Assembly (NCBI GenBank): GCA_023935145.1
Contig: CM043700.1
Coordinates: forward strand, 38,730,620-38,794,619
Length of the DNA stretch: 64,000 bases
Origin: Bretschneidera sinensis
Lineage: Eukaryota > Streptophyta > Magnoliopsida > Brassicales > Akaniaceae
Reading direction: 5' to 3'
Shown: piece after piece, positions 11,274 to 24,504 of the stretch
Position numbering within the stretch: position 1 is the first letter of the stretch
Layout: each line of letters starts with the position of its first letter
Made by a program: the position numbers and the translations under genes
Notes under the pieces: model-generated
Told to the model about the DNA's origin: nothing
Databases searched by the model: none
What the model saw: the letters and a program-made list of their open reading frames with translations, nothing else

Positions 11274-11889
11274 AAGCGAAAATCTAGCATATATTTATAG
11301 TCTCATATAGTTGTTAGGGTTTTTATGTTCAACTCTTTTTAGGCAATATATCTTTATGGATGGAGTATGCTGTGTTGAATTCTTGGAAACTTAAAGATAT
11401 CAAGACATTGATTTAGTAGTGATAACTAAGGAAGATAGACAAATTACTAAAAATTTTCAATATGATTATAAATATTTGTCATTTATATAGACATATGTCT
11501 TATGATTTTATTTGTCGTTTAAACAAATAAATTATATAACTAATATTCTAACTTTGATATAATATGATTTTATTTTAATAATTTATTTTCTATATTTCAT
11601 GAATTTTTTGTTGGCATATATGTTCAAACTGCAGTAATATATTAGTATCATTTGTTAAACTAAACCAAATATTGACCCGTTTTAATTCAAGCATGAACTT
11701 GAAAACAATTAAGCTTGAGCTCGAGCTTAGGTTTGCTTGCTTGAAAAACTCGTGAGCCAAGCTCGAGCAACATTTGTATAGCTTGACTTTCGCTCAGCTT
11801 AACTCGAGATTGTATTTAAATATTTCAAGTCAAGCTTGTGCGTGGAACCGTTTGACTCAACTCGGCTCGCTTGCAGCCCTAATGAAATG

Positions 11890-14300
11890 TTGATCTCTGT
11901 GAACTTTATCCTTTTAGAAAGAAAAAAAAAAAAACAAGTTAATTACAGGGATAATTGCACTACAAGTCTTTGAATTTTTTTTTGTCCTTTAGCACTTAAA
12001 TCGTTAAATTATGAATTTAATATTAAATATCACAAATTTTCAATTAATTACAATGTAATAATTTTAAATATTATTCATCAATAAAATTAGCAATACAGTG
12101 TATCCACCCTTGGTACTCTGATGCCTGATATTTATAAACTATGGTTTGGGTGAGAGTACTATGGTTTAGAAAATTAGAGAAAACAAGTCTTTGGTTAAAA
12201 GGTCCGATTGATTAAAGCGAAGATCTCTCAAAAAATAACAAGAAAGAAAAATTTGACACATCAAATAGTGAGAGGACAAGTCTCAACAAATTTTATTGAG
12301 CAATCCGGCCCACGGCCATAGCGTTGGACTTTATGCATATCATGCCCGCTGCTCAATAATAATTCAAGGCTACTTTGTTCCACGCCCATTGCTAACACAT
12401 GCAGCTTACTGCCCTAGTAGCGGTCTTGCCATGAAATGCTTTAAAATTTTCTTTCTAAGGCGAATTCTGATAAGAACTTGTGGCTTTACCGAGTCAATTT
12501 ACCTCACTGCTTCCTTTGCCATAAGCCATGCATCAATCAAGTCATGGAGATTACTACTGAGTACTATTTACCATCACTTCATGATTTCATGAAATTAATC
12601 AATTGAACCCCAAAATAAATGTGAAGAAAGAAGAGTGAGCGTAAAAGAAAGAAATTAAACTGAGTAGAAAATATTTTTCTATCGTTTCATAGAAAGGAAA
12701 AAATTAAAGGATTGATGATTTTATTTTCACATTTACAAATCACAATTTTTTCTATCGGATCGAAAATTGAAAAACGAAAATGAAAATAAGTTTTTTTTCT
12801 CTTATTTCTTCTAACCTTTTTTTACCTTTTTTACTAAACAGATGATGACAAACATCATTCAATACTCTTTCTTCTTCCAAATGCATTGAAAACCTGGATT
12901 AAACCAATATGTTACTTCCAAACAAGGATAAGTGCAACCATTAAGTTGAGTGAGTTATCATAATTTTTTTTTAGTGAAGCAAAAAACTTGTATCGAAATC
13001 GAGACATTATTTTCCCTTGAATTGAGATGTAATCATTGACTCAAACTCATAATCGTAAAATTCTTTTATTTTATCAATATCTATTAATTTAATGCAATTC
13101 TTAAATCAAACTTTCATTAATTCTGTCACTTTGTATGACCTAGGAGTAAATAGTATATTATTAATTTAGTCCTTCAACATGTTATATTCATGTATGTATA
13201 GATATACATGTGAAAGGCATGCATGTAGTCTTGTATTCCATGACGAGATTGGCAGATCTGATTAGATGAGCAAAAGATTCAAAGCGAAGAACCATTTAAC
13301 CCCACCAAATGATTTTATCTAACTTTCCGAGGAGCCACGTTCCACGGCAGTAAGATGGGCAGGTTGGTAGCCCACTTTAGCTAGGTTTCAAATATCTTCG
13401 ATGATTATAATGTTTGGATCGATATTTAAATTAATTTAAATATAGTATTAAACATGATCGATTAAAGATTGACAGTAACCTGATGTTAAATATACATGTT
13501 AATTAAACTAATTGATGATGTGTAATTTTTATTTGTTGGTATACTTTTATCCGTTCAAAGTAAGTGAAATGTTGAAATAAACTTAAATTGAGATTAATGT
13601 TTCGTCGTTAAATTGAGAGAACTATAATCTATCATGGGTAAGGATATTAATCTCACAAAAAACTTCACCTAAAATAAAAGGACTGTTATAATCTGTAATT
13701 AAAAACATACAATTTATCTTGTAATGCATACTAAAGAGATCTATCGATGTATAAATATTGAAAACTGAACATCTCGTAATACCTCTTTAGTGTGTATGGC
13801 AAGATCACTCGCTTTTAATTGAAGAAGAATCACGCTCATGTTTGGGACGGAAAAAAAAATATTTTACAACTCGAAAACGAACATTTGTTTGATTTTTATT
13901 AGTGAAATTCTTTGTGTTTTTTATTTTCGAAAGTCTAACTTAATGGTCACAAAAGCATTTATCTTTTATGTTGAATATATTTATCGTCTAACAAAAGTTC
14001 AAATTAATGAAAAGGAGACCAGTAATATATAACAAGCTTCACACTTTAACACATAAATTTACGCGTTTAACTCGAGAAATCAAGATTCAAACACAAAACC
14101 ATTAACTGTGAAATCATTTTAGTTATCGATTATCCAAAAGTTTAAATAAATGGATATAAACTAATAATTCTTATCAATATCTTTACTTTAACATACTACA
14201 TGTGGAAAGAGAAGAAATTATCAAGGGCTTCAAAGAAACGTTTGTCCAAGAATCTGTTAAAGAGAAAAAGTGAAAATACACCCAAAGAGAGGGGACTTTG
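11890..14300. other. Intergenic AT-rich DNA upstream of the NAC gene
   Basis: No gene supported. The 98-codon frame at 12296-12592 has no recognisable domain and looks accidental. An imperfect inverted repeat (arms about 13718-13740 and 13779-13801, core ACTAAAGAG) may be a small MITE remnant. Confidence 0.5.
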
Positions 14301-14308
14301 AATACTCT

Positions 14309-14316
14309 TATATAAA
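14309..14316 (+). promoter_or_regulatory. Putative TATA box of the NAC gene
   Basis: TATATAAA, 106 bp before the start codon, implying a short leader of roughly 75-80 bases. Confidence 0.6.
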
Positions 14317-14421
14317 GACTTTGAAAATCAAATAAACTGGGATATCAGTTCTAACTTCTAAGGCAAATTAAAGACTTTGCAAAGAAGTCGATCCATCCAC
14401 AGGAGGTGATTTCAGTGATCA

Positions 14422-16986
14422 ATGGCACCGGTTGGATTACCTCCTGGCTTTAGATTTCATCCTACGGATGAAGAACTTGTCAACTATTATCTCAAGAGGA
14501 AAATAAACGGTCAAGAAATTGAACTTGACATTATTCCTGAGGTTGATCTCTACAAATGTGAGCCATGGGAGTTGTCAGGTTAATTTTCTTCTTCTTCTCT
14601 TCATTTCTTATTTGATTAAAATTCATGTTTTGACAAAAATGATTAGTATAAAATTTAAAAGTACGTAAATGAAATAGAAGTGTCAGAGGTGACCGTTGTG
14701 TGATTTTAATGCAGATAAATCATTTTTGCCGAGTAGAGATCCAGAATGGTATTTTTTCGGACCCCGGGATCGAAAATACCCTAATGGATTTAGAACAAAT
14801 AGAGCAACTCGAGCAGGATACTGGAAATCCACTGGGAAAGACAGGAAAGTTACAAGTCAGAACCGAGCTATTGGTATGAAGAAGACACTGGTTTATTATA
14901 GAGGTCGAGCTCCTCAAGGGATTAGGACTGATTGGGTAATGCATGAATATCGCCTCGACGACAAAGAATTTGAGGATATCTCTGGAATTCAGGTAGTTGG
15001 TGCATTATAATTAACTGAAAGAATTATTTAATCACCACATTTTCTAACAAATTAACACCAAAGCTTAATTTAAAATTAAAGAACTCATCACATTAATTTT
15101 TATTTTTTTTCTATGACTACTTTAAATTAATAATGGATAGAGTATACACAGTAAAATGTTGTTTGGTTTACTCGTTTTATTTTATTTTCCGTTATTATTA
15201 GGGAAGTACTCTTCCTTTTTTTATAAAAATAATAATGAAGAAATGCTGCTATATATTCGATTTTAAGTACAAGAATGGAGTTCATCGTCTCCAAATAGAT
15301 TTAGCCCTTCCAAATATAATTATTAAAAAAATTTCCCTAACTTTTCTCAAATTAATATTATAAGTTTATAATTAGCTCTATCTCAATCGTTCATTGAGTG
15401 AATAGTTTATAGATTACAAAATCAAATGTAGTATGTCCTATCATCAAAATCTTCAAGGTCCGAGCTCAATAAACCAATTTTTAGAGTCTTACAAAACTGA
15501 GAACCGAGATAAATTTAAATCCTACAAGGTCGAGAATCGAGATGAAGGCTCAAGATTGGCTATTCACCTCGCAAGTTAGAAACTTGAAATTGCATGACTT
15601 GCATGGAATTAAGGAATTACTATATTATCTGTATGCTTTATATTTTTTTATGTTATTTTACTAAATATATCTAGATACAAATATAGCTGACATATTCGTT
15701 GCTTGCTCTGGTTTTTGATCTATAAATTATAAGGTGTTAAAGTTTGGCTTCACTTTGTCTTTTGCATGTATGAGACAAAAGTTATATCCCCCATATGAGT
15801 ACCTCATCCCTTCACAAACTTTTTTTTTCTTCTTTTCTTCTTTTTTTCCCCAACTTTTAAACATTCTCTAATCTGGAAATTATAAATTATAATATATGAC
15901 ATATGAGTAGTGAGTAGTGAATAGTGAGATCATCGATCATTCGAGGCTATTCATATCCTAAAAGCAACTTCCCAATCTGCTTTCGTTCTGTGAGGATCGT
16001 TGTTGGCAGCCACTTTTTACTTTATTCCATTCCTAGAATTAAGCCAATGGGATGGATATCAAATTTATATATATAATTTTTTTTGGGTTAAAAGAGATTT
16101 TTAACGTAATTTGATAACGAAAAATTAATGACAACAATTGAATCGAGACGAAACATAATAAGTTCTCTCTCTCCAACGACGGAGTCAGAATTTCAGTTTA
16201 GGGCAACAAAATTACTTCATATATAAAAGAGAACTGGTAAGCTAAAATTATTTGAATTATTAAAAGGAAAATATATACAATACGGAGTAATAAAATTCTC
16301 AATACTTGGTGCTATGGTGTTGTTACAGAAGATGTGATAGTTTTCGGTGGAGTGCCTTTTTTTTTTTGCGAATTTCAGCATTATAATAAAGTCTACATTT
16401 ACCTTTAAAATCTAATATTAATTAATAAATTATTTAACAAACGCATTACTAAAGTCTAGTTTCAAAGAAAATAATAAATAACTACGCTTTATGATTTTAG
16501 CCTTAACTCGTGTAAAATAAATACAATAAATGTGTTAAGGGATTACTTGATATTTCTTTCATATTAACGAGTATTAGATTTATTTAATCCTTTTATTCAC
16601 ATAATTGTGTGTGCTATAAAAGTTAATTTTTTTATCTCTAGATATAGACTTCAAGGTGCTTATTTAAGGTGAGTATTATAATTACTGTTGAATTGTAGGA
16701 TTCTTACGCATTATGTCGAGTGTTAAAAAAAAATGGAATCTGCTCTGAAGTAGATCAAGAGCAAGGGCAATCTAGTTTATCATTGATGGAGAACTCACCA
16801 GGCGTAATCAACGACTACGAAACCATGTCGCCAGACATTCCGTTGGCATCATCGTCGTGCATGGATGAAGAAGACAAAGATGACTCATGGATGCAGTTCA
16901 TCACAGATGATGCATGGTGTTCTTCTAACACTGGTACTTTAGGAATGGGAGGTGAAGAAGTTTCTCACCTGGCATTTACAAACTAA
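14422..16986 (+). CDS. NAC-domain transcription factor (three exons)
   Basis: Plant-specific DNA-binding transcription factor, expected in the nucleus. Exons 14422-14578, 14715-14992 and 16699-16986 join in frame with GT-AG introns (136 bp and 1706 bp), giving 240 residues. The NAC domain fills about residues 5-160 in the usual order: [19 protein letters not shown] (A), the [12 protein letters not shown] region (B), [15 protein letters not shown] then [10 protein letters not shown] (C), [12 protein letters not shown] and the WVMHEYRL segment (D), and [12 protein letters not shown] (E). The start is the first ATG and gives the family's typical N-terminus. The C-terminal region is short and acidic, with a Trp-Met-Gln-Phe-Ile-Thr-Asp-Asp motif near the end, probably the activation segment. 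At 240 aa it is shorter than many NACs. It resembles the NAC045/086- or NAC071/096-type groups, but I cannot assign the subgroup. Intron 2 contains a LARD fragment. Confidence 0.9.
15450..15590 (+). repeat. LARD-repeat fragment inside NAC intron 2
   Basis: The words CAAGGTCCGAGCTCAA, then AGTCTTACAAA..TGAGAACCGAGAT, then CTATTCACCTCGCAAG follow the order of the LARD interior near 10320-10440. The piece lacks LTRs. The rest of intron 2 is AT-rich with nothing else recognisable. Confidence 0.65.
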
Positions 16987-17022
16987 TAAAGGGTTGGTCG
17001 AATGAATTATTATTATCGGTGG

Positions 17023-17100
17023 TGTAAATGTATATACTTTTAATGTAAATAATGTTAAAAATTTTTAATATTATTTACATTAGAAATATATATATTTACA
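17023..17100. repeat. Near-perfect 78-bp inverted repeat (hairpin) just after the NAC stop codon
   Basis: Two 39-base arms (17023-17061 and 17062-17100) with no loop and four mismatches. In a transcript from the plus strand three of the four would be G-U pairs. It lies 36 bp past the NAC stop codon, so it is probably in the 3' UTR. It could be a tiny MITE or a functional RNA structure. Confidence 0.8.
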
Positions 17101-18420
17101 GTGAATAACATAATTAAGTTGGGCATATTTTCTTATAATAAGAGGTGCACTTTCAAAATGTGTAATTCTAATTAATTAGTAAGTTATCTCTAATTGGATG
17201 TGGTTCTTTTTACATGGTTTTGGTTTGATGGCATGGGCCAATTTATCTCATGGCTCCATGGCCCTCTAATTAATAATATTTTAAGGATTTATTACATGTG
17301 ATAAATCACTAATTTAATTAATTGAATATCACATGCTTGATGTTTGCAACATATTGTTATTCTAATAACACCACAGTGATCTCAATACACCACTTTGTGC
17401 AAGACCATCTCGTTGTGGTTCTTTTTCTCATACTCTCTCTATTTAATACGACAGTTTTATAATTGGAAAAGCTTACCTAGGATAAGAGAAGATAAGAGAC
17501 TTAACTAATATTTATAATAAACCCAATAGACCATCCATCATAGCTCATTAGGTTTGTCAAGCTCACAGCACTATCCAACCACATCTAAATTCATTAGGGG
17601 TATTTGGTTCACTCACGATATCAAGTGGATATCAGACACACAAAATCCATCTCATTAATTCAATTCAGTCCGTTTTATAAATACAAAGTTCTGTAAAGAT
17701 CATCAATAATATTATAATATTTTATATATTCTAACAAAACCTTGTATAACTTAAGGTGTTGGCACTCTTTTCATCTGTGACTACTGGCATATTTGAGCAA
17801 GCTTGTATAACTTCGGGTGTTACACCAACCGACACAAATATTATCGGTGTACTCGAAGGGATATGTCGACCAAAACGGTAACTATCAGTACAGGTTTAGA
17901 TTTTTTTTTAGTCCCATCGGTAAAGTTCCTCGATATTTACCGACTATCATAAAAAAAAAAAAAAAAAAAACCATAGTCTAGTTTCATGGACTTATACCAA
18001 CGAGCTCAAAAACCGTCGAATTTTGGTGTATATCAACTGACACTTGGTAGGAGAATTTTATTTTTGGAATGGATTGGTAAGAGAGAAATTGAGAGGAAAA
18101 AATAGCGCAAGAAAAGAGAGTGAGAAGACACTTTTCTTTCTTTTTCAGGACCTCTCTGTTACATTTTTATTTTCTCTGCACCAGATTATAAGAGTTATTT
18201 GCATTCAATGAGAAATCAAAGGCATGACGTAACAATATTTATATTTATTCGTCATACCACATGAGTTAACTTTTTAAGTTGCGAATATTCATCTTGTTCT
18301 GAAGATACTTAAATGGAACATATATACTTGAAACTCTTTAATTTTTCTGTACAGATTAGGGATTCATGCAGTAATTTCATTAAAATTTAAGCCTTGTAAC
18401 TGGCATTTAGGATACAAAGG
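17101..18420. other. Intergenic DNA between convergent NAC and OCT1 genes
   Basis: AT-rich, with a poly-A run near 17949-17970. No coding or RNA gene seen. It should hold the 3' ends of both flanking genes. Confidence 0.5.
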
Positions 18421-21176
18421 TCATAATGAGAGAGGACTATTTTCCAACCCATTATTACCAAGCTCTAAACCTGAGTCATGTGATGCATTACAACTTATTT
18501 TCTCATCTTCTTCTTGCTGCTTCAGGGTTTCATAGAGAGGAGCATTCTTAGTCTCACGAAGCCACAAGCTCAAAATTCCACTGAAGATGGAAAATGTCCC
18601 AAATATAATAAAGGAGATCGATGGGCTTAAGCGACCGAGGACAACCAGTAAAGGCGCAACCGAAGCTCCAAGCATCAATGACTGGCGCAACATTGAGAGT
18701 GCAAAGTTTCTCACATTGGTAGGGAAAAGCTCAACACAATAAATATACAAAACATTAAATGCTGTTGCAGCAGCCATGAACCCAATTGTTTCAACAGTCA
18801 GTTGAGGCCAACTCCCTCTGTAATTTCCATGATCTGCCTTTGCGCGGCCACCGTTCGAGAAAATGATGCAGAGAAGACAGGAAACTCCAGCTATCAAAGC
18901 AGACATAGAGAAAATCAGACGTCGGTTCGCGAAACCCAAAAGTACACCGCCAATGAATACTGCAGGAATCTCTATAATGGCATTGAGTCCAACAGTGAAG
19001 TAGAGATTGAAGTTAAGATTCTCAACATTTAGTTGGATTCCATAATAAACAAACCCAACACCAAACCCAACTAGCATAACTAATATCATTCTTTTAGCAG
19101 CCCATTTTGTTGTCCACAAGTTTTCTTTCATCTCTCCCTCCCCTTGATCACCACCCAAAGATATATTAACAAGATTTAAATTCGGGGGAATTTGTTTTCC
19201 ATTGATTCTTGCGAATTTCTTCAACACGTTAAGCGCTTCTTTGTTCCGTCCCTTGACAAGGAGCCAACGAGGTGATTCTGAGACAAAGGGTAACAATAAA
19301 AGAGCGTAGCCAAGAGGAAGGAAAGATATGATTTTGAATAAATTTCTCCAATTAGTTCTTGTTGGGTAGGCGATCAGAGGAAGGGAAAGGAAACCTAAAG
19401 TGAAGAAGATGAAACCATATTGACCAGCTTGACCTCGCCATTTGCGGCCTACAACTTCTGTTGAGAGAACAAGACAACAAATTCCGATTCCTGATCGCGA
19501 AAAACCGTTTGCAAAGCGAAGGAGTCCATATAGCCAAATATTTGGTGACAACGAAGTCAGGAAACCAGTCATGAAGGTTAAAATGCAAGACAGAAACAAT
19601 GCTTTCTTTCGACCAAGGTATGCGTCAGCTAGATGACCATACACTCCGGACCCTGAGCAAAGAAAGGAAAGTCACTTTCTTTGTCATAAATTATTGAACT
19701 TAGCATTTTACTGTTTCAAGAAAATTCTGCAATATATATATATATATAAATAAATAAATAAAATTGAGCTTGACTAGAAACTTTTAGGATGCCTTTTATC
19801 CTAAAATGGGGTAAGTGATTTTCTCATCGAGGGAAAATGGGGTAAAAAAATGTGACAATATGTAATTGTTTTTAAAGTTCTTTTCCCACTAATAAAAATA
19901 AATGGCCATTAAGTTATTGTGACTCAGACAACATAATATGTGCTTGAAAGGAATTCAAACACGTATGCTCATCTATTAAAAAACAAGGGGACAGCAATTT
20001 GATTTGTTACCGAATTGATAATTATTTTAGTTAAAGGAGCTTAACACGGTTTTTTAGATTTATCCAACGACCAAATGACACGTTGTGTGGGGTAATTTTT
20101 TTTCCTTCCAATGTTAATCATAAATAACTCAAGTGCGTTAATAACTAGAGAGAGAAAAAAACTACCCACAAATATGAAATCGTATTGTTGGATGGATCTA
20201 ACAAGTCTTGAATTGACATGCAAGACTCATTATATTTAATAATTTATCTATTGAGAGATTACTTTCAGTATCTTTTAGTAATAATTTCGGTTTATGGTTT
20301 ACAGATCAATTTTTGAAACATTTTTTTTTGGTAAAACAAACATAAAAGTTAAAAACTCTTGGTAAAACATTAAACAAAAATTTAAATTTTTAGAAATTGT
20401 TTCAGCTTTTGAATCTTTTCATAATCTAAATAAATAATAAATTAATATTATAATTTATATAAATAATATATTATATTAATAATAAAATTATTACTATTTA
20501 ATTACTAATATTTAACTGGTAATTGGATTGGAGGTGGAATTTGATGAAATCCTCTTTAAAAGAGTATCTGGTTTAGCTATGAGTGAATATTATCCAAAAA
20601 TTTGACATCAACATTATACCTTCTATTTATAAGAAACATAAATTATTTGATAAAACCTTCCTAACGGATAATCAAAGACACAGAGTGGGAGAGGGAAAGG
20701 AAAGCAAAAGTTGTAGTAAATATACCAATTATAGAACCAAGAAAGAAGAGGGAAGCAGGAATTGCTGGTAGAAACTTGCGGTCACAAATAAGACCCCATT
20801 CAGCAATAATAGAGCTTTTATTCCCATCAACCCACTCCCAACTCCCTGCCGGTAATCCGCACACAGAAGACGAAGAACCACCATTAACGCACAAAGATGA
20901 AGCGTTATAATTTGCAGTACCAATGCTCTTGCATTTCCAAGCAGGTGGTTGTGCATCACTGAAAATGGTGACCAAAGTGTTTTGGGAATCAAACATCCAT
21001 GCCAATGACGCCAACAACACGTGCAAAAGCTGTGACAAACCCAACGATCCCACGTGCCCTTCTATCACCTCATCCACTGTCAGCTCCAACTTGGTCGTCG
21101 TCGTTGCTGGTCCTCTTTCTAGTACTGAATCCGAATTGTTTACATGCACAAGCTTTTTTGCTTCATCTACTTCCAT
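18421..21176 (-). CDS. OCT1: Organic cation/carnitine transporter, OCT1-type (two exons)
   Basis: Major-facilitator membrane transporter of the plant OCT family, expected to move carnitine or other organic cations across a cell membrane. Exon 1 is 21176-20726 and exon 2 is 19652-18421. The donor GTATAT and acceptor CTCAG join at a Gly codon, giving 560 residues. Visible features: an acidic N-terminus, a first membrane segment ([13 protein letters not shown]), a Cys-rich outer loop with N-glycosylation sites (NAS, NKS), the MFS signature DAYLGRKK after the exon junction (about residues 160-167), ESPRW near 276-280, ELFPTNVRN near 459, and a hydrophilic C-terminal tail. Length and motifs match the family. 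OCT1 is suggested because NDC1 lies downstream, as in Arabidopsis (recalled At1g73220 and At1g73240). Exon 1 and the upstream region were duplicated to 38.4 kb. Confidence 0.88.
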
Positions 21177-21272
21177 CTTATCAAGTGGATTTAATTTGTT
21201 ATGAAGTGGGTGTTGATTAATTTCTTACTTAAATCCTCCCCAATTGCTTGACCCAATGTCCATTCAGTTATA

Positions 21273-21280
21273 CATATATA
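21273..21280 (-). promoter_or_regulatory. Putative TATA box of OCT1
   Basis: TATATATG on the minus strand, about 97 bp before the OCT1 ATG. It is preserved in the duplicate at 38952-38959. Confidence 0.5.
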
Positions 21281-22569
21281 GGCAGTGTCTGACGTTTAAC
21301 CTTTTCCCTTGGATTTTTTTAAGGTAAAAACAGGAAGACCACGAGTTTGCACCACCCCCTAGTTAGATTAGGATGTTATGTAACATGACCTAATCATAAC
21401 GTGGATGGATTTCTGTCGATTTGAAGTTTCATTTGGTCTGAACTGTAAAAACAGTTTATATTTTAGTTTATACTGAAACAACAATAAAATCAATTTTTCT
21501 GATATAAATTTAAAATTTTGAAAATAAAGACCATTTCATAAATTATATTACAAACTGTTTTTTTAATTGTTTAGCTCATATCTATTTATAAGATATAAAA
21601 ATCATTTCGTAAACTCTATTAAATAGATTTATATTGTTTGGTCCGAGCGTAAAAATAATTTATAATTTAGTTTATGATTTTTAAAATGATTTATAATAAA
21701 ATAATAATGAAATTATAATGTTTAGTTTTTCTAAAAAATAATTTTACAAAAATAAAAATTATTCTATAAACTATATTTAAAAACATTTGAAATGATTTTT
21801 GTTTATATATATAAAAGAAACAACATTTCAAAATTCTACTACCAAACAAATTCTAAGGGACACAAACCAAATTAAAGGGTTGTCATAGATTATCATCATA
21901 TTCCCCTTCAAAATTAGTGATGAGTGACGTGGGTAGGAAACAATAACATATTTGAGTCTCACAACAAAATTTTAATCGAATGTAAATATTTTATTTAACT
22001 GATAATTTTTTAAAATCTTATTAATAATATTAATTAAATATATATAAAATTTTTAAAAATTATTTCAACGGGGCAAATCAAGAGCGCAGCCAACTACTTC
22101 TCCAGTCCCACACTCCCACCTTGCAGAGATTCAATTTGGTCGTTTTAAGTTAATGGTCTCAAACCTGAAGCTACCACGTGGAAAACGTTAATTGCTGGGT
22201 AGAGCCAATCATAGACACTGATAGTCATATCCACTACGACAAAGTTTGTGGTGGCATTACTTTTTGTTGTGGACGGGACAGTGGGATCATGCCACTTTGA
22301 TACAGTTTGACTTAATAATTGATTCAATTTATCATTTACAAATAAATTTTGAGTGGTTAAAAATAAAATACACCACTCAATAGAAAATGAATGTATATGT
22401 TCACTTACAAAAGTATATAGATCATTTTATCTCTCGAAGAAGAAAAAAACACATTATTCTTGAGAAAATTTATATCAAACAAAAGTAAAATGGTAATTTG
22501 AGAGTCCCATAATTTTTTCCTTAAAGTAAGATTCTTAATCCTATATAAAAAACACATTATTCTTGAGAA

Positions 22570-22857
22570 AATATTATTAGTCCTGTATAAATGGCACATT
22601 TATTTCAAGTGCACATTCATTACACCATTTTTCAAATATCCTCTTCTTCTATCCTCACCTCACATCTTCTCTTCATTACATTGCTTACTGATTTAAGTAT
22701 CGGAGAGCACTCCTCGAAGTACAATACTCTAACAACTTCCCTTTTCAGGTATCTTGGACTCTGATGACCTAAGACTTAACCTTGACTGACTTGGATTGGA
22801 TCTCAAAAGATAACTTGAATTGACCCAATTAAACTTGACATATTTTCGACATTAACG
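22570..22857 (+). repeat. Partial or solo LTR related to the LARD family (unit A)
   Basis: Contains a TATA-like TGTATAAATGG, then TATCGGAGAGC, TTTTCAGGTATCTTGGA and ATTTTCGACATTAAC, the same order as the LARD LTR 3' half near 11130-11273. The left end is unclear. The duplicate is at 40262-40543. Confidence 0.5.
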
Positions 22858-24504
22858 AACAATGAAGTTGAAAATTATTTAATATTTAATAAAACAAAAG
22901 TGAAAAGATTTTTTTACATAAATTCGGTTTCTTGAAAGCTGTTTTTTAATTTATTTTATAAACTGATTTTTAAAAGGTATTTGATTTATATTCTATTTAT
23001 TAGAAACATGTATAAATTATTTCATAAACTATCCCACACGGCATTAATAATTGATATGGTTTTTCTATCTTATAAACAAGAGCATGTCAAGCACTCTTAA
23101 AAAAGTTTTTGAAAAATGGCAAAAGCTAAAAATGAATTTCTAATAAATTGAATTTGTGTGAGAATAACTGTTTTCACTTTTCATTAAGAGTGAGTATGAG
23201 TCGAATTAACTTAGAAACTCAACTTGATCATACCAGATTGGAGAAAATCTTAACCAACTCAATCCAACTCATGTATCGGTCCACTCCAACTCGATCAAAC
23301 CGATTTGAATAATAGGTTTAATATGTTTGGTGCTATCAAAACAAGGAAAATTCTTCCCTGTATCGGGTATAAATCCCACTTTTACACCGGATGGAAATTT
23401 TACTGGTAATTTTTAAAAATTTCAATAATAACGTTTGTACAGCTACTATTCACGTTACCAATAAAATTGTATACCAGTTATTAATAAAATTTCAAACCCG
23501 ATACAAAAATGAAGCTTTACACCCGATTCAAATAAAAGCTTCATCCAAAATAGATTTAGCAAAAAGTACTTTTCGAAGTCCTCCTACTAGTTACTAGTAG
23601 AAGTAGTATTTTAGAGATTCAAATAACCGTCTCTACTTAAAAAGGAACAGTCTTATGCACACAAAAATGAGAATCTATCTTCAACATGAGTTTGTTAAAG
23701 ACATGTCAAGTGTTGTTTTGAAAGTGACATATCATGGATGACTTATGATCTCCCATGTTTATAAAGAAAATCAATTGAAAAGATTTCAAATCCGAGAATA
23801 TAAGGGTATATAGGATAACAGTTTTCTGTTTTTAGTGTTCGAAAATTGTTTTTGAAAATGAAAACTGAAAATAGTTTTCTGATGTTTTCTGAAGAAAACA
23901 TGTTTGGATAACTGTAACTCGAAAACTGTTTCAAAAATAGAAAACAATAAATTGTTGTTTGGATAATTTTATTTTGAAAACTATTTTGATACACTTTGTA
24001 ATTATTTTTAGTTTTGAGTTTAAATTTAAAATCTATATTAATTTTATTTTTCATATTTATTAAATACTTAAAAATAATTAATATTATTTTATTTTCAAAA
24101 TTTTAATATTTTTTTATACCATAGAGGAAGAATGAAACTGAGAAGTGAACACTGATTTTAAGATTATTTTTTTGAAAATTATGTTAAAATTATGTTAATA
24201 TTTTAGGACTTTTGGTGGCCAAGTGTGTAGATAGCGACGTTGTCCACTGATATAAGCCACTTTTAACTGCTTAAGTGCTAATTGACGTGTTAAGCCACTA
24301 CCATGTTAATGAGAGCTGATGGTTTACGAAAGTCAAAATGTTGCCTTCCAAGTAAGAAAGCTCTAATATTGCCTTAATTAGTTTTACTTGACTACATCTT
24401 TGAAGTGGGTATCTTTCATCATTGTATTAATAATTTAGGCTAAATAATGATTTTATTCCCTGTATTTTGGGATCAGATCATTTTACTTTGGCAAATGTTA
24501 ATCA

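Larger units (their letters stand above)
7825..11881. mobile_element. hAT-like non-autonomous element split by an LTR insertion
   Basis: The left end begins TAGGGTTATAAATTAGC. The right end, read in reverse complement, begins TAGGGCTGCAAGCGAGCC. The flanks GAGAAATG (7817-7824) and ATGAAATG (11882-11889) match at 6 of 8 bases, the target-site length of hAT elements. Both halves are rich in CTCGA/GCTCG words. Without the inserted LTR element it would be about 0.94 kb and non-coding. Superfamily assignment rests on TIR form and target length only. Confidence 0.5.

Noticed and set aside
12296..12592. 98-codon frame upstream of the NAC gene
   Set aside because: No domain, no splice context, composition like surrounding DNA.
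17860..17990. ATCGGTG/ACCGAT words suggesting a CACTA-type end
   Set aside because: No paired terminal repeat or 3-bp target duplication found.
18421..19644. Reading the large transporter frame as a separate gene starting at 19644
   Set aside because: The first codon is GTG inside exon 2; a GT-AG intron joins it in frame to exon 1 at a conserved Gly.
22145..22327. 60-codon minus-strand frame conserved in both duplication units (also 39822-40004)
   Set aside because: No recognisable domain; conservation follows from recent duplication rather than selection.
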